Source: Frankiales bacterium (GTDB lineage Bacteria > Actinomycetota > Actinomycetes > Mycobacteriales > SCTD01). Taken from it: 64,000 nucleotides of DNA. The stretch is taken from NCBI GenBank assembly GCA_025966135.1, contig JAOPVP010000042.1, positions 62,001 to 126,000 of the forward strand, written 5' to 3'. Both the position numbers and the translations under genes were made by a program. The first letter of the stretch is position 1, and each line of letters begins with the position of its first letter. Shown in pieces: positions 37,675 through 46,879 of this stretch. The notes beneath the pieces were generated by a model. That model had not been told where the DNA came from. It searched no databases and worked only from the letters and a program-made list of their open reading frames with translations.

Positions 37675-38432
37675 AGCGCGTGCTCGTCATCGGCGGTTCC
37701 GACTCCGGCGGTGGCGCCGGCATCCAGGCGGACCTCAAGACGCTGCAGGCCCTCGGGGTGCACGGCTGCACGGTCTTGACAGCCGTCACGGCGCAGAGCA
37801 GCACTGCGGTGCTCGACATCCACGACGTCCCCAGTGCCTCAGTGCGCGCCCAGCTCGCGGCCGTGCTCGACGACATCGGTGCGGACGTCGTGAAGACCGG
37901 CATGCTCGCCTCAGCCGAGGCGGTGGCCGTGGTCGCGGAAGCCGTCGGCGACCTCCCGCTCGTCGTCGACCCGGTCGGGATCTCGAGCACCGGCCGGTCC
38001 CTGTTGAACGCCGAAGGCCTGGCGTTGCTGCGTTCTGCCCTGCTCCCGCTGGCCACCGTCGTCACGCCCAACCTCGCCGAAGTCGAAGCGCTCACCGGCG
38101 TCGTGGTTCACGACGAGGGTGACTTGCTGAGCGCGGCACAGGCCGTTCACGCCCTCGGCCCGCGGTGGGTCCTCGTCAAGGGCGGCCACCTCCCCGGCCG
38201 ACCCGTCGACCTCCTGTACGACGGCTCTGTCGCCACCGCGCTCGAGGGCCCGCGAGTCGACACCCCGCACACCCACGGCACCGGCTGCACGCTGGCTTCT
38301 GCACTTGCTGCCCAGCTGGCTCTCGGTCACGACGTGCCCGAGGCTGCCGCGAAGGCGAAGGACTTCGTGACTCAGGCGATCATGAACGGATACCCGCTCG
38401 GCAAGGGGCCTGGTCCCGTCCGGCAGGCGTAG
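37671..38432 (+). CDS. thiD: hydroxymethylpyrimidine (phosphate) kinase
   Basis: 253 residues, ribokinase-like: VIGGSDSGGGAGIQADLKT at the start, VKTGML, DPVGISSTGRSLL, TPNLAEVEALTG and the catalytic HTHGTGCTLASALAA. It phosphorylates the pyrimidine half of thiamine. Translationally coupled to thiL. Confidence 0.95.
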   Translation: MKRVLVIGGSDSGGGAGIQADLKTLQALGVHGCTVLTAVTAQSSTAVLDIHDVPSASVRAQLAAVLDDIGADVVKTGMLASAEAVAVVAEAVGDLPLVVDPVGISSTGRSLLNAEGLALLRSALLPLATVVTPNLAEVEALTGVVVHDEGDLLSAAQAVHALGPRWVLVKGGHLPGRPVDLLYDGSVATALEGPRVDTPHTHGTGCTLASALAAQLALGHDVPEAAAKAKDFVTQAIMNGYPLGKGPGPVRQA

Positions 38433-38436
38433 CGTC

Positions 38437-39213
38437 GTGGACATGACCTACGAGAATGTTGTGGTCACCCGTGACGGCGACCACGCGACGATCACGATGA
38501 ACCGGCCGCAGCAGCGCAACGCGCTCTCGCTGGAGCACCTCCAGGAGCTCACGAAGGCCTTCGAGGAGGTGGCGAGCACCGATGCCACCGGCATCGTGAT
38601 CGCGGGCAACGGCCCGGTGTTCTCGGCCGGCCACGACTTCCGCGACGTGGGCGGCAAGGACCTGCACGAGGCTCGGTTCCTGCTGCAGACCTGCGCCGAC
38701 CTCATGAACCTGATCCAGCGGGTGCCGCAGGTCGTGATCGCGAAGGTGCACGGTCTCGCCACCGCGGCCGGCGCCCAGCTGGTCGCGACCTGCGACCTCG
38801 CCGTGGCCGCGGACAGCGCCGGGTTCGCCGCCCCTGGCGGCAAGGGCGGCTGGTTCTGCCACACCCCGATGGTGGCGATCGCACGCGACATCGGCCGCAA
38901 GCGGGCCATGGAGATGGCCCTCACCGGCGACGTCGTCGGCGCACAGACCGCTCTGGAGTGGGGTCTGGTCAACCGGGTCGTCCCGGTCGAGGTCCTCGAT
39001 GCGGCCACCGCGGAGCTGCTGACGGCGGCCACCCGAGGGAGCCGGCACAGCAAGGCCACGGGCAAGGCCGCGCTCTACGACCAGCTCTCGATGGGCCAGG
39101 TGGACGCCTACACGTACGCGGTCGAGGTCATGGCGCAGAGCAGTCAGACTCCCGACGCCCAGGAGGGCATCGCGGCGTTCCTCGCCAAGCGTCCGCCGGT
39201 CTGGCGGTCCTAG
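38437..39213 (+). CDS. enoyl-CoA hydratase/isomerase (crotonase) family protein
   Basis: 258 residues from GTG (ATG two codons later is also possible). Crotonase motifs: MNRPQQRNALS, FSAGHDFRDV for the oxyanion hole, and AKVHGLATAAGAQLVATCDLAVAADSA. The usual second glutamate of hydratases is not obvious, so it could be an isomerase or hydrolase. The TAG stop is shared with the opposite small gene within one CTAG. Confidence 0.85.
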   Translation: MDMTYENVVVTRDGDHATITMNRPQQRNALSLEHLQELTKAFEEVASTDATGIVIAGNGPVFSAGHDFRDVGGKDLHEARFLLQTCADLMNLIQRVPQVVIAKVHGLATAAGAQLVATCDLAVAADSAGFAAPGGKGGWFCHTPMVAIARDIGRKRAMEMALTGDVVGAQTALEWGLVNRVVPVEVLDAATAELLTAATRGSRHSKATGKAALYDQLSMGQVDAYTYAVEVMAQSSQTPDAQEGIAAFLAKRPPVWRS

Positions 39214-39389
39214 CTGCCTTCCTCCCAGGCGCGGTCCTCCGCGTCGAGCCGCTCGTTGCGTTCGTGGACCGACTCGAGCGCCCGTTCGGCCGCCTCTCGG
39301 GTCGGGTAAGGGCCGAGGCGGACCTCCGCGCGGCAACCGTGCTGCTCGTCCTCGACAGCCTCGTGGTCGGTACACCAGAAGTAGGCCAT
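39210..39389 (-). CDS. small conserved actinobacterial protein
   Basis: 59 residues: MAYFWCTDHEAVEDEQHGC, then RAEVRLGPYPTREAAERALE and a charged helical end (VHERNERLDAEDRAWEEGS). The pattern of a W-C-x-x-H start, then LGPY-T-REEA, recurs in short actinobacterial proteins of unknown function and resembles an SPOR-like fold. Its stop and the crotonase stop are the two strands of one CTAG. It is short but has family-like composition, so I call it real. Confidence 0.75.
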   Translation of the reverse strand: MAYFWCTDHEAVEDEQHGCRAEVRLGPYPTREAAERALESVHERNERLDAEDRAWEEGS

Positions 39390-39437
39390 GTCCTGAGCGT
39401 GCCACGATCAGCTCCAGTCGAACCCTGGAGGAGCAAC

Positions 39438-39956
39438 GTGGCGATCTACGCCATCGGGGACAGAGTCCCGAACGTCCATGAGGACGCCTACGTCCACCCG
39501 GACGCAACCGTCATCGGCGATGTGACGATCGGCGCCGGGAGCAGCGTGTGGCCGGGCGCCGTCCTGCGTGGCGACTACGGCACGATCACGGTGGGGGACA
39601 GGACCTCCATCCAGGACGGCACCGTCGTCCACGCCACCCACGACAAGGCCACCACCATCGGCAGCCGCTGTGTGGTCGGGCACATCGCGCACCTCGAGGG
39701 CTGCACCATCGAGGACGACTGCCTGGTCGGCTCCGGCTCAGTCGTGCTGCACGACGCGGTCGTGCGTAGCGGCGGGCTGGTAGGCGCCGGTGCGGTGGTC
39801 AGCAACGGGGTGGAGGTCCCGGCCAAGGCGATGGCGCTGGGGATCCCGGCCAAGATGCGGCTCGACGCGGTCCCGGACGGGACGTTCACCCCCGCGGTGG
39901 AGCTCTACGCCTGGAATGGCGCCCGGTACAAGACCGACCTCAAGCGCCTGGACTGA
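39438..39956 (+). CDS. gamma-carbonic anhydrase-like hexapeptide-repeat protein
   Basis: 172 residues from a GTG after GGAGGAG. Left-handed beta-helix repeats: ATVIGDVTIGAGSSVWPGAVLRGD, SIQDGTVVHA, and the zinc histidines HATHDK and GHIAHLEGC. Similar to PaaY/YrdA proteins; carbonic anhydrase activity or thioester hydrolysis is possible. It lies 48 bp from the divergent 59-residue gene. Confidence 0.88.
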   Translation: MAIYAIGDRVPNVHEDAYVHPDATVIGDVTIGAGSSVWPGAVLRGDYGTITVGDRTSIQDGTVVHATHDKATTIGSRCVVGHIAHLEGCTIEDDCLVGSGSVVLHDAVVRSGGLVGAGAVVSNGVEVPAKAMALGIPAKMRLDAVPDGTFTPAVELYAWNGARYKTDLKRLD

Positions 39957-39971
39957 GGACCGGGGCACATC

Positions 39972-40009
39972 GGAACGGCCCGGACACCCTTGCGGGGCCG
40001 GGCCGTTCC
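39972..40009. terminator. terminator between convergent genes
   Basis: A perfect 12-bp stem, GGAACGGCCCGG with its complement, around a 14-base loop, between the gamma-carbonic anhydrase gene and cspA. No T-tract on either side. Confidence 0.75.
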
Positions 40010-40025
40010 AAACAGGCTGTGAAGA

Positions 40026-40229
40026 CTAGATGGGGCGCACCTGGTCGGCCTGCGGGCCCTTCTGACCCTGGGTGATCTCGAACTCGACGCGCTGACCCTC
40101 GTCGAGTGAGCGGTAGCCGTCCGACTGGATGGCTGAGTAGTGGACGAAGACGTCCGCGCCGCCGCCGTCGACGGCGATGAAGCCGAAGCCCTTCTCGGCG
40201 TTGAACCACTTCACTGCGCCCTGTGCCAT
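40026..40229 (-). CDS. cspA: cold-shock protein
   Basis: 67 residues, single cold-shock domain: [12 protein letters not shown] (RNP1, KGFGFI at 13-18) and DVFVHY (RNP2, 26-31). It binds single-stranded RNA and acts as an RNA chaperone. About 190 bases separate it from rpmB upstream; this untranslated leader holds a hairpin (40257-40272, CCCGCA with TGCGGG) that may fold in the 5' UTR. Confidence 0.96.
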   Translation of the reverse strand: MAQGAVKWFNAEKGFGFIAVDGGGADVFVHYSAIQSDGYRSLDEGQRVEFEITQGQKGPQADQVRPI

Positions 40230-40421
40230 GTGCCTGTCTCTCTCTTGCTGGACGGGCCCGCACTTTTGCGGGACCGAGTCGTGCTGACCAGCGCCGGGAG
40301 CGGCACGGCCCGCGTACGTCCGCGCGGGCGTTGAAACGCGTGCAGGAACGATCGACCGAGCGGGAGATTACACAGATGACCCCGTCTGCAACAGGGGGCA
40401 GAAGGGGAAGATCCAGACTTT

Positions 40422-40619
40422 CTAGCGCGCCGCGGGCGTAACCTTCTGCGCCTTGATGCACGAGGTGCACGCGTTGACCTTCTTCGTGTTACCGCCACCG
40501 GCGGCAACACGGACCGTCTGGATGTTGGGGTTCCAGCGCCGGCGGGTGCGGCGGTGGGAGTGGCTGACGGACATGCCGAAGCCCGGTCCCTTACCGCAGA
40601 CGTCGCAGTTGGCAGCCAC
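40422..40619 (-). CDS. rpmB: ribosomal protein L28, zinc-binding form
   Basis: 65 residues from GTG after [33 protein letters not shown] is the L28 core, with a second CxxC (CTSC) near the end, so this is the C+ (zinc) form. Divergent from the FakA-like gene. Confidence 0.95.
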   Translation of the reverse strand: MAANCDVCGKGPGFGMSVSHSHRRTRRRWNPNIQTVRVAAGGGNTKKVNACTSCIKAQKVTPAAR

Positions 40620-40750
40620 TTTGGAACTCCTGGTGAAGATCGACTTGGTTGAGGTTGAACTGGCACAACTCCCACGGCACCGCCGCGGCAACTCACAGAC
40701 TGTAGCAGCCGGGCTAACCTCCCAGGAGATCGTCCAAGGGAGGGCCGGCA

Positions 40751-42352
40751 GTGCTCCAGGTGCTTGACGCCGCCGCGCTGCGCCAGTGGTGCGCCGCCGG
40801 TCTCGAGGCACTCACGACCGCACGGCAGGAGATCGACGACCTCAACGTCTACCCCGTGCCGGATGGCGACACCGGGACCAATCTCCAGCTGACCATGGCC
40901 GCCGTGCTTGCTGCCGTCACGCCGGAGCCCATGGAGATGGCTCCGACCGTCCGGGCGATGGTCCTGGGCTCGCTCATGGGGGCGAGGGGCAACTCCGGCA
41001 TCATCCTCAGCCAGCTGCTGCGCGGCGTTGGCGAGATCTTGGCCCCGCTCGAGGCCGCTGGTCCGGAGATCCTCAGGCTCGCCCTGCTCCAAGGCGCCAC
41101 GAGCGCGTACGACGCTGTCTCGGCGCCCGTGGAGGGCACGATGCTCACCGTGGCTCGGATGGCCGCCGAGGCCGCCCAGGGCGCCGACCTGGCCGCCATG
41201 GTCTGCAGCGCCCGGGCGGGCGCGGCCGCTGCCCTGGCCCGGACGCCTGAGCAGCTGCCGGCGCTGAAGGCGGCCGGGGTCGTCGACGCGGGCGGTCGCG
41301 GCTGGTGTGTCCTGCTGGAGGCCCTCGAGCAGGTCGTGACGGGCACGGCACCACTCACGCTTCCGGCGATGCTCGTCCCCCGCGAGGGCAGTGGCCTCAC
41401 CGCGGCCCGTGAGGCCGGCAGCGATGCCTTCGCGTACGAGGTGCAGTTCTTGCTGCGTGAGGCCACCAGCGAGCACGTCGCGGTGCTCAAGGACCGGCTG
41501 CATGAGCTCGGCGACTCCGTTGCGGTCGTCGGCGGGGACGGCCTCTACAACGTCCACGTCCACGTCAATGACGTGGGCGCTGCGGTCGAGGCGGGCGTCG
41601 ACGCCGGACGGCCGTCTCGTATCTCGGTCACCCGCTTCGCCGACCAGATCGCGGCCGAGGGCCCGCGGCTGTTGAGGAACGAGCGGCCTCGCGGCAGGGC
41701 CGTCATCGCAGTGGTCCAGAGCGAGGGGCTGGCGGCGCTGTTCCGCGAGTCCGGGGCGCAGGTCGTCGCGGGTGGCCCCACGTCGAACCCCTCGACCGTT
41801 GAGCTGCTCCGGGCGGTCCGCGAGTCAGGTGCGGGGGAGGTCGTCCTGCTCCCCAACGACGGCAACGTCCAGGCGGTGGCCGCAGCGGCCGCCGAGCACG
41901 CCCGGCTGGAGGGCCTGGCCGTCGCTGTCGTCCCGACCCGGTCGGTGCTGCAAGGGCTGGCCGCTGCCAGCGTCGCGGACGGCAACAAGGCATTCGACGA
42001 CGACGCGGCCGCTATGGGCGCGGCGGCAGGGGCGACCCGCTGGGCCGAGGTCACGTCCGCCGCACGAGCCTCGGAGACCGCCGGTGGGCGGTGTGTGCCG
42101 GGCGATGTCCTGGGGCTGATGGACGGTGAGGTGGCCCTGGTCGGCAGCGACGTCGTGCAGGTCGCGTGCGACCTGCTGCACCGGCTGCTCGAAGGTGGCG
42201 GTGAGCTTGCCACGGTCGTGGTGGGCGCGCAGGCCGACGTCGACGCCGGCGAGCGGCTGACGTCCTACCTGTCCGAGGTCCATCCGGCGGTCGAGGTCCT
42301 TGTGCTGTACGGCGGCCAGCCGCACTACCCCCTGCTGCTCGGCGTCGAATGA
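40751..42352 (+). CDS. DAK2/DegV-type fatty-acid kinase-like protein
   Basis: 533 residues from GTG after GGGAGGG. The N-terminal DhaL-like domain has [18 protein letters not shown] (Asp38 and Asp40 for Mg-ATP) and [16 protein letters not shown]; the C-terminal part (from about 310) is the FakA-type YloV domain. In Firmicutes such proteins phosphorylate fatty acids held by FakB. No DegV/FakB gene is near. The ATGA overlap with recG is a common actinobacterial arrangement. Confidence 0.88.
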   Translation: MLQVLDAAALRQWCAAGLEALTTARQEIDDLNVYPVPDGDTGTNLQLTMAAVLAAVTPEPMEMAPTVRAMVLGSLMGARGNSGIILSQLLRGVGEILAPLEAAGPEILRLALLQGATSAYDAVSAPVEGTMLTVARMAAEAAQGADLAAMVCSARAGAAAALARTPEQLPALKAAGVVDAGGRGWCVLLEALEQVVTGTAPLTLPAMLVPREGSGLTAAREAGSDAFAYEVQFLLREATSEHVAVLKDRLHELGDSVAVVGGDGLYNVHVHVNDVGAAVEAGVDAGRPSRISVTRFADQIAAEGPRLLRNERPRGRAVIAVVQSEGLAALFRESGAQVVAGGPTSNPSTVELLRAVRESGAGEVVLLPNDGNVQAVAAAAAEHARLEGLAVAVVPTRSVLQGLAAASVADGNKAFDDDAAAMGAAAGATRWAEVTSAARASETAGGRCVPGDVLGLMDGEVALVGSDVVQVACDLLHRLLEGGGELATVVVGAQADVDAGERLTSYLSEVHPAVEVLVLYGGQPHYPLLLGVE

Positions 42353-44475
42353 GGCTCGACACGCCCCTCGTGAGAGCCCTGGGTGACAAGACTGCGAAGG
42401 TGCTCGCGGACAAGCTGAGCCTGTTTACCGTCGGTGACCTGTTGCACCACTACCCCCGCAGGTACTTCGTCCGCGGGGCGCTCACGAAGCTCAACGAGCT
42501 CGAGGTGGGGGAGCACGTCACCGTCCTCGCCCAGGTCCGGTCGTCCGAGGTCCACAAGTCCCGTAACGGCAAGTCGCTCGGCAAGGTCGTCGTCACCGAC
42601 GGCACCGGCACGCTCGACCTGACCTTCTTCGGCAGGGTCGCGACGTGGCAGTGCGCTCGCCTCAAGCCCGGTAGCCAGCACCTGTTCGCGGGGACCGTCA
42701 GCGTGTTCAACCAGCGCCGCCAGCTCACCCACCCTGAGGTGTTCCTCGACACCGACGAGGACGCGCTTGCCAAGGCCGGCCAGATCCTGCCCATCTACCC
42801 GGCCGCCAACGGCATCGACACGATGGCCATCGGCAAGGCGCTCGACGTCGTGCTGCCCGGTGCTGATCTTGACGACGACCCGCTGCCGACGGCCCTGCGG
42901 CTCGAGCACGGCCTCATGTCCCTGCGCGAGGCCCTCGAGACCGTTCACCGGCCGCACGACGTGAAGGACGTGTTGGTCGCGGCGGACCGGCTGCGCTGGG
43001 ACGAGTCCTTTGTCCTTCAGGTGGTGCTGGCGCGCCGCCGGGCGGAGGTGAGGCTGCAGGGGGGCACCGCCCGTCGCGCCGGCACCGGCGGCCTGTTGGA
43101 CACTTTCGACGCCTCGCTGCCCTTCGTCCTGACCGACGGCCAGTTCGAGGTGGGGAAGGTGCTCTCCGACGAGCTGGCCCTCACGCAACCGATGCACCGG
43201 CTCCTGCAGGGCGAGGTCGGCAGTGGCAAGACCGTCATCGCTCTGCGGGCCATGCTCACCGTCATCGACAGCGGCGGGCAGGCCGCGCTGCTCGCCCCTA
43301 CGGAGGTCCTCGCGCAGCAGCACGCCAGGTCCCTGGCCTCCCTGCTCGGACCGCTGGCCCGCGGAGGGCAGCTCGGAAGTCCCGACAACGCCACCCGAGT
43401 CGCCCTGCTGACCGGTTCCCTCGGTGCCGCAGCCCGGCGGAAGGCGCTCGAGGAGGCGGCGTCCGGCGAGGCCGGGATCGTGGTGGGCACGCACGCCTTG
43501 TTGAGCGAGGGCGTGGAGTTCCACGACCTGGGCCTGGTCGTGATCGACGAGCAGCACCGGTTCGGTGTCGAGCAGCGAGATGCCTTGCGCGCCAAGGGAA
43601 CCGCCCCCCACGTTCTTGTCATGACGGCCACCCCGATCCCGCGCACCGTGGCGATGACGACGTACGGCGATCTGGAGGTGTCGACGCTGCGCGAGCTGCC
43701 CGCGGGTCGTTCTCCCATCAGCACTCGGGTCGTCGGGCAGGGGAGCCCGCAGTTCGCACAGGTCTGGGACTTCGTGCGTGAGGAGGTGTCCGCGGGTCGC
43801 CAGGTCTTCGTCGTCTGCCCCCGCATCGGCGATGAGCAGGTGGAGACGCTCGACCCGGACAAGCGACCGGCCATGGCCGTGCTGGACGTGGTCGAACGGC
43901 TCGCCACCGGGCAGCTCAGGGGTCTGCGGGTCGAGGCGCTCCACGGCCGGATGTCCTCGGACGCGAAGGACGACGTGATGGGACGGTTCGCGCTGGGGGA
44001 CGTGGAGGTGCTCGTCGCCACGACGGTGATCGAGGTGGGCGTGGACGTGCCCAACGCCAGCGTGATGGTCGTCCTGGACGCCGATCGCTTCGGCATCAGC
44101 CAGCTTCACCAGCTCCGCGGCCGCATCGGGCGGGGTGAGCACCCCGGTACCTGCGTTCTCGTCACCGAGGCCGACCGGTACTCGCCGTCGGCTCAGCGGC
44201 TGTTCGCGGTGGCCGGCACCCTCGACGGCTTCGAGCTCTCCCAGCTCGACCTCGAGGTGCGCCGCGAGGGCGACGTCCTCGGTGCCGACCAGTCCGGTGG
44301 CCGCACCTCGCTGCGGTTCCTGCGCCTGGACGACCTCGAGGTCATCGAGCAGTCCCGGCAGGCGGCGATCCAGCTGGTCGAGCAGGACCCGCAGCTCGAC
44401 CAGCACCCCGCGCTCAAGCAGGCCGTGAACGCCATCCTCGACGAGCAGCGGCAGGCGTTCATCGAGAAGGCCTGA
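42349..44475 (+). CDS. recG: ATP-dependent DNA helicase RecG
   Basis: 708 residues. OB/wedge domain first (about 1-150), then superfamily-2 motifs: Walker A GEVGSGKT (288-295), DEQH (400-403), MTATPIPRT, and in the second helicase domain ALHGRMSSDAKDDVM, ATTVIEVGVDVPNA and QLRGRIGRG. It reverses stalled forks and processes recombination intermediates. Confidence 0.97.
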   Translation: MRLDTPLVRALGDKTAKVLADKLSLFTVGDLLHHYPRRYFVRGALTKLNELEVGEHVTVLAQVRSSEVHKSRNGKSLGKVVVTDGTGTLDLTFFGRVATWQCARLKPGSQHLFAGTVSVFNQRRQLTHPEVFLDTDEDALAKAGQILPIYPAANGIDTMAIGKALDVVLPGADLDDDPLPTALRLEHGLMSLREALETVHRPHDVKDVLVAADRLRWDESFVLQVVLARRRAEVRLQGGTARRAGTGGLLDTFDASLPFVLTDGQFEVGKVLSDELALTQPMHRLLQGEVGSGKTVIALRAMLTVIDSGGQAALLAPTEVLAQQHARSLASLLGPLARGGQLGSPDNATRVALLTGSLGAAARRKALEEAASGEAGIVVGTHALLSEGVEFHDLGLVVIDEQHRFGVEQRDALRAKGTAPHVLVMTATPIPRTVAMTTYGDLEVSTLRELPAGRSPISTRVVGQGSPQFAQVWDFVREEVSAGRQVFVVCPRIGDEQVETLDPDKRPAMAVLDVVERLATGQLRGLRVEALHGRMSSDAKDDVMGRFALGDVEVLVATTVIEVGVDVPNASVMVVLDADRFGISQLHQLRGRIGRGEHPGTCVLVTEADRYSPSAQRLFAVAGTLDGFELSQLDLEVRREGDVLGADQSGGRTSLRFLRLDDLEVIEQSRQAAIQLVEQDPQLDQHPALKQAVNAILDEQRQAFIEKA

Positions 44476-44496
44476 CGCGGCTGAGACAGTGACGCC

Positions 44497-45033
44497 GTGA
44501 CCAGGATCATCGCCGGGACGGCAGGCGGGCGGCGGCTGCTCGTGCCCTCGGGCATCTCCACCCGCCCCACCTCGGACCGGGCCCGCGAAGGGCTGTTCTC
44601 CAGCCTGCAGTCGCTCACCGACCTCCCAGGCGCCAACGTCCTCGACCTGTACGCCGGTTCGGGCGCTCTCGGGCTGGAGGCCCTGTCCCGCGGCGCCGCG
44701 CAGGCGACCCTCGTCGAGGACGACCCGCGGGCGCTCGCAGCGATCCGCAGCAACGTCGACGCGCTCGGACTCGCGGCCGCCGTCGTCGACGCCGACGTGA
44801 ACCACTTCCTCGGCCGGGAGCCCACGCCGTACGACGTCGTGGTCATGGACCCGCCGTACGACGTCGAGGTGGACCCGGTGCTGGCCGCCTTGTTGCCGTG
44901 GGTCGCCGAGGACGGTGTCGTGGTCGTCGAGCGGCGCACCCGCGGGGCGGCCCCGACAGTCCCGGCGGGGCTGCGGGAGGAGCGGTCCCGGCGCTACGGG
45001 GAAGCAACGCTCTGGTACTTTGCCCGATCATGA
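44497..45033 (+). CDS. rsmD: 16S rRNA (guanine966-N2)-methyltransferase
   Basis: 178 residues. It begins RIIAGTAGGRRL, with RPTSDRAREGLFS, the SAM motif LDLYAGSGALGLEALSRGA and the DPPY motif at 118-121. It methylates 16S rRNA. The GTG start lies 22 bp after recG; the stop overlaps coaD (ATGA). Confidence 0.95.
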   Translation: MTRIIAGTAGGRRLLVPSGISTRPTSDRAREGLFSSLQSLTDLPGANVLDLYAGSGALGLEALSRGAAQATLVEDDPRALAAIRSNVDALGLAAAVVDADVNHFLGREPTPYDVVVMDPPYDVEVDPVLAALLPWVAEDGVVVVERRTRGAAPTVPAGLREERSRRYGEATLWYFARS

Positions 45034-45512
45034 GAAGGGCCGTCTGCCCGGGTTCGTTCGACCCTGTGACCCTCGGGCACCTCGACATCATTGGGCGTGC
45101 CAGCCTCCTGTACGACGAGGTGGTCGTCGCGGTCGGGCTCAATGCCAGCAAGAAGCGGATGTTCTCCTTCGAGGAGCGCACCGACATGCTGCGCGAGGCC
45201 ACCACAGCCTGGGGCAACGTCCGGGTCGACAGCTTCGACGGGTTGATCGTCGACTTCTGCAAGGACAATGACATCCAGGTGATCGTCAAGGGCCTGCGCG
45301 CCATCAGCGACTTCGACTACGAACTGCAGATGGCGCAGATGAACCACGGTCTGCAGGGCGTCGAGACGATGTTCATGACGACGAACCCGCTCTACTCGTT
45401 CCTGTCGTCAAGCCTCGTCAAGGAGGTCGCCACGTACGGTGGAGACGTGTCCGGGCTCGTGCCCGACACCGTGCACCGCCGACTCGTCGAGCGCGTGCGC
45501 GCAACGAGTTGA
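45030..45512 (+). CDS. coaD: phosphopantetheine adenylyltransferase
   Basis: 160 residues: AVCPGSFDPVTLGHLDII (the H-x-G-H-type nucleotidyl motif), GLRAISDFDYELQMA and FLSSSLVKEVA. It makes dephospho-CoA from phosphopantetheine. Coupled to rsmD. Confidence 0.97.
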   Translation: MRRAVCPGSFDPVTLGHLDIIGRASLLYDEVVVAVGLNASKKRMFSFEERTDMLREATTAWGNVRVDSFDGLIVDFCKDNDIQVIVKGLRAISDFDYELQMAQMNHGLQGVETMFMTTNPLYSFLSSSLVKEVATYGGDVSGLVPDTVHRRLVERVRATS

Positions 45513-45536
45513 GACCACCCAGCTGGAGGCCCCCTC

Positions 45537-46040
45537 GTGGATGAGGTGCACGCCAAGCTCGCCGAGACCACCGCACTTGTCGAGGGAGCCCGCGCGATGC
45601 CCATGTCGGCGTCGTGCGTGGTCAACCGCAACGACCTGCTCTCTTTGCTCGCCGAGCTCGAGGGGCTGCTCCCCGAGACCATCAGCCGTGCTCAGGAGGT
45701 GCTCGGGGACAAGCAGGGTGTCGTCGACGAGGGTCGCCGTGAGGCGGAGCAGATCATCGCGGCCGCCAAGGTCGAACGTCGCCGCCTCATCGAGGCGACC
45801 GACGTCTACCAGGAAGGCTCGGCGGAGGCCGAGCGCCTGCTCGAGGAAGCCCGCACCTCCGCCGAGGCCATGCGTGCTGAGGTCGAGGACTACGTCGACG
45901 CCAAGCTCGCGAACTTCGAGATCGTTCTGAGCAAGACGCTCGCGGCGGTCGAGCGCGGGCGGGAGAAGCTGTCAGGCCGGCACGAGCTCGAGGCGCTCAG
46001 CGACCCCCAGGGCCTGCTCGACGAGCCCCTTCCCGGCTGA
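45537..46040 (+). CDS. coiled-coil DivIVA-like protein, probable SepIVA
   Basis: 167 residues, almost all helical, with a long coiled coil from about 55 to 150 (REAEQIIAAAKVERRRLIEAT to AEVEDYVDAKLANFEIVLSKTL). By position (coaD upstream, DUF177-rnc downstream) it matches the mycobacterial septation factor SepIVA. The identity is inferred from synteny and composition. GTG follows GGAGG. Confidence 0.75.
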   Translation: MDEVHAKLAETTALVEGARAMPMSASCVVNRNDLLSLLAELEGLLPETISRAQEVLGDKQGVVDEGRREAEQIIAAAKVERRRLIEATDVYQEGSAEAERLLEEARTSAEAMRAEVEDYVDAKLANFEIVLSKTLAAVERGREKLSGRHELEALSDPQGLLDEPLPG

Positions 46041-46108
46041 AACCATGGTTCGTCCGCGAGGCCGTCCGCTAGTCTCGTCGGTGGACTCGTCCGAGCCCGG
46101 AGACCCAC

Positions 46109-46687
46109 GTGCCCGAGAACAGGAAACCGCAACGCCGCCTCGACCCCCGCAACCCCCTCGTGCTGGACACGCGCGAACTGGGGCGACGGCCAGGGTCGAT
46201 GCGTCCGGTGCAGCTCGCTGTTCCCGCGCCCGAGGGCTTGGGGATCGTCGACCTGATCGGGGTGCCCGTCGGTGCCGAGCTCGCGCTGGACCTCCGGCTC
46301 GAGAGCGTCATGGACGGCGTTCTGGTCAGCGGTGTCGTCACGGCGCCAGTGTCTGGGGAGTGCGGGCGGTGCCTGGCCCCGGTGAGCGAGACGCTCTCCG
46401 TGCGGATCCAGGAGCTGTTCGTCTACCCGGAGGCCAGCACCGACCACGATGACGACGACGAGGTCGCGCAGCTCGACGGTGACTATCTCGACCTCACCCC
46501 GACGCTGCGGGACGCGGTGGTGCTCGCACTGCCGCTCACGCCGCTCTGCCGGGAGGACTGCCAGGGGCTCTGCGCCACATGCGGGGAGCGGCTGGACGAC
46601 CTCCCAGAAGGCCACACGCACGACACGACCGACGCCCGCTGGGGTGCCCTCGCCGGGTTGCTCGAGCAGACAGACCAGGAGAAGTAG
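46109..46687 (+). CDS. DUF177/YceD family protein
   Basis: 192 residues. Cysteine motifs CGRC in the middle and [13 protein letters not shown] at the C-terminus are typical of YceD. It lies directly in front of rpmF, as in most bacteria, and is linked with 23S rRNA accumulation in E. coli and plants. An AGGAGAAG at its end serves rpmF. Confidence 0.9.
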   Translation: MPENRKPQRRLDPRNPLVLDTRELGRRPGSMRPVQLAVPAPEGLGIVDLIGVPVGAELALDLRLESVMDGVLVSGVVTAPVSGECGRCLAPVSETLSVRIQELFVYPEASTDHDDDDEVAQLDGDYLDLTPTLRDAVVLALPLTPLCREDCQGLCATCGERLDDLPEGHTHDTTDARWGALAGLLEQTDQEK

Positions 46688-46689
46688 AG

Positions 46690-46860
46690 ATGGCCGTTCC
46701 GAAGCGCAAGATGTCGCGCAGCAACACCCGCTCGCGGCGTGCGCAGTGGAAGACCGGCGTCCCCACGCTGGTGAAGTGCGACCGTGGCCACACCACGCGC
46801 CCGCACACCGTCTGCCCCGAGTGCGGTCGGTACGACAAGCGCACGGTCCTGGCAGTCTGA
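46690..46860 (+). CDS. rpmF: ribosomal protein L32
   Basis: 56 residues: [20 protein letters not shown], a Cys-x2-His ([10 protein letters not shown]) and CPECG, forming the zinc ribbon. Only two bases separate it from DUF177. Confidence 0.97.
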   Translation: MAVPKRKMSRSNTRSRRAQWKTGVPTLVKCDRGHTTRPHTVCPECGRYDKRTVLAV

Positions 46861-46879
46861 GACCGGCCTGAAGCAGCGT

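Noticed and set aside
42325..44805. Long reverse frame opposite recG
   Set aside because: It is a shadow of a clear RecG with all helicase motifs; the reverse product is low-complexity and GC-driven.
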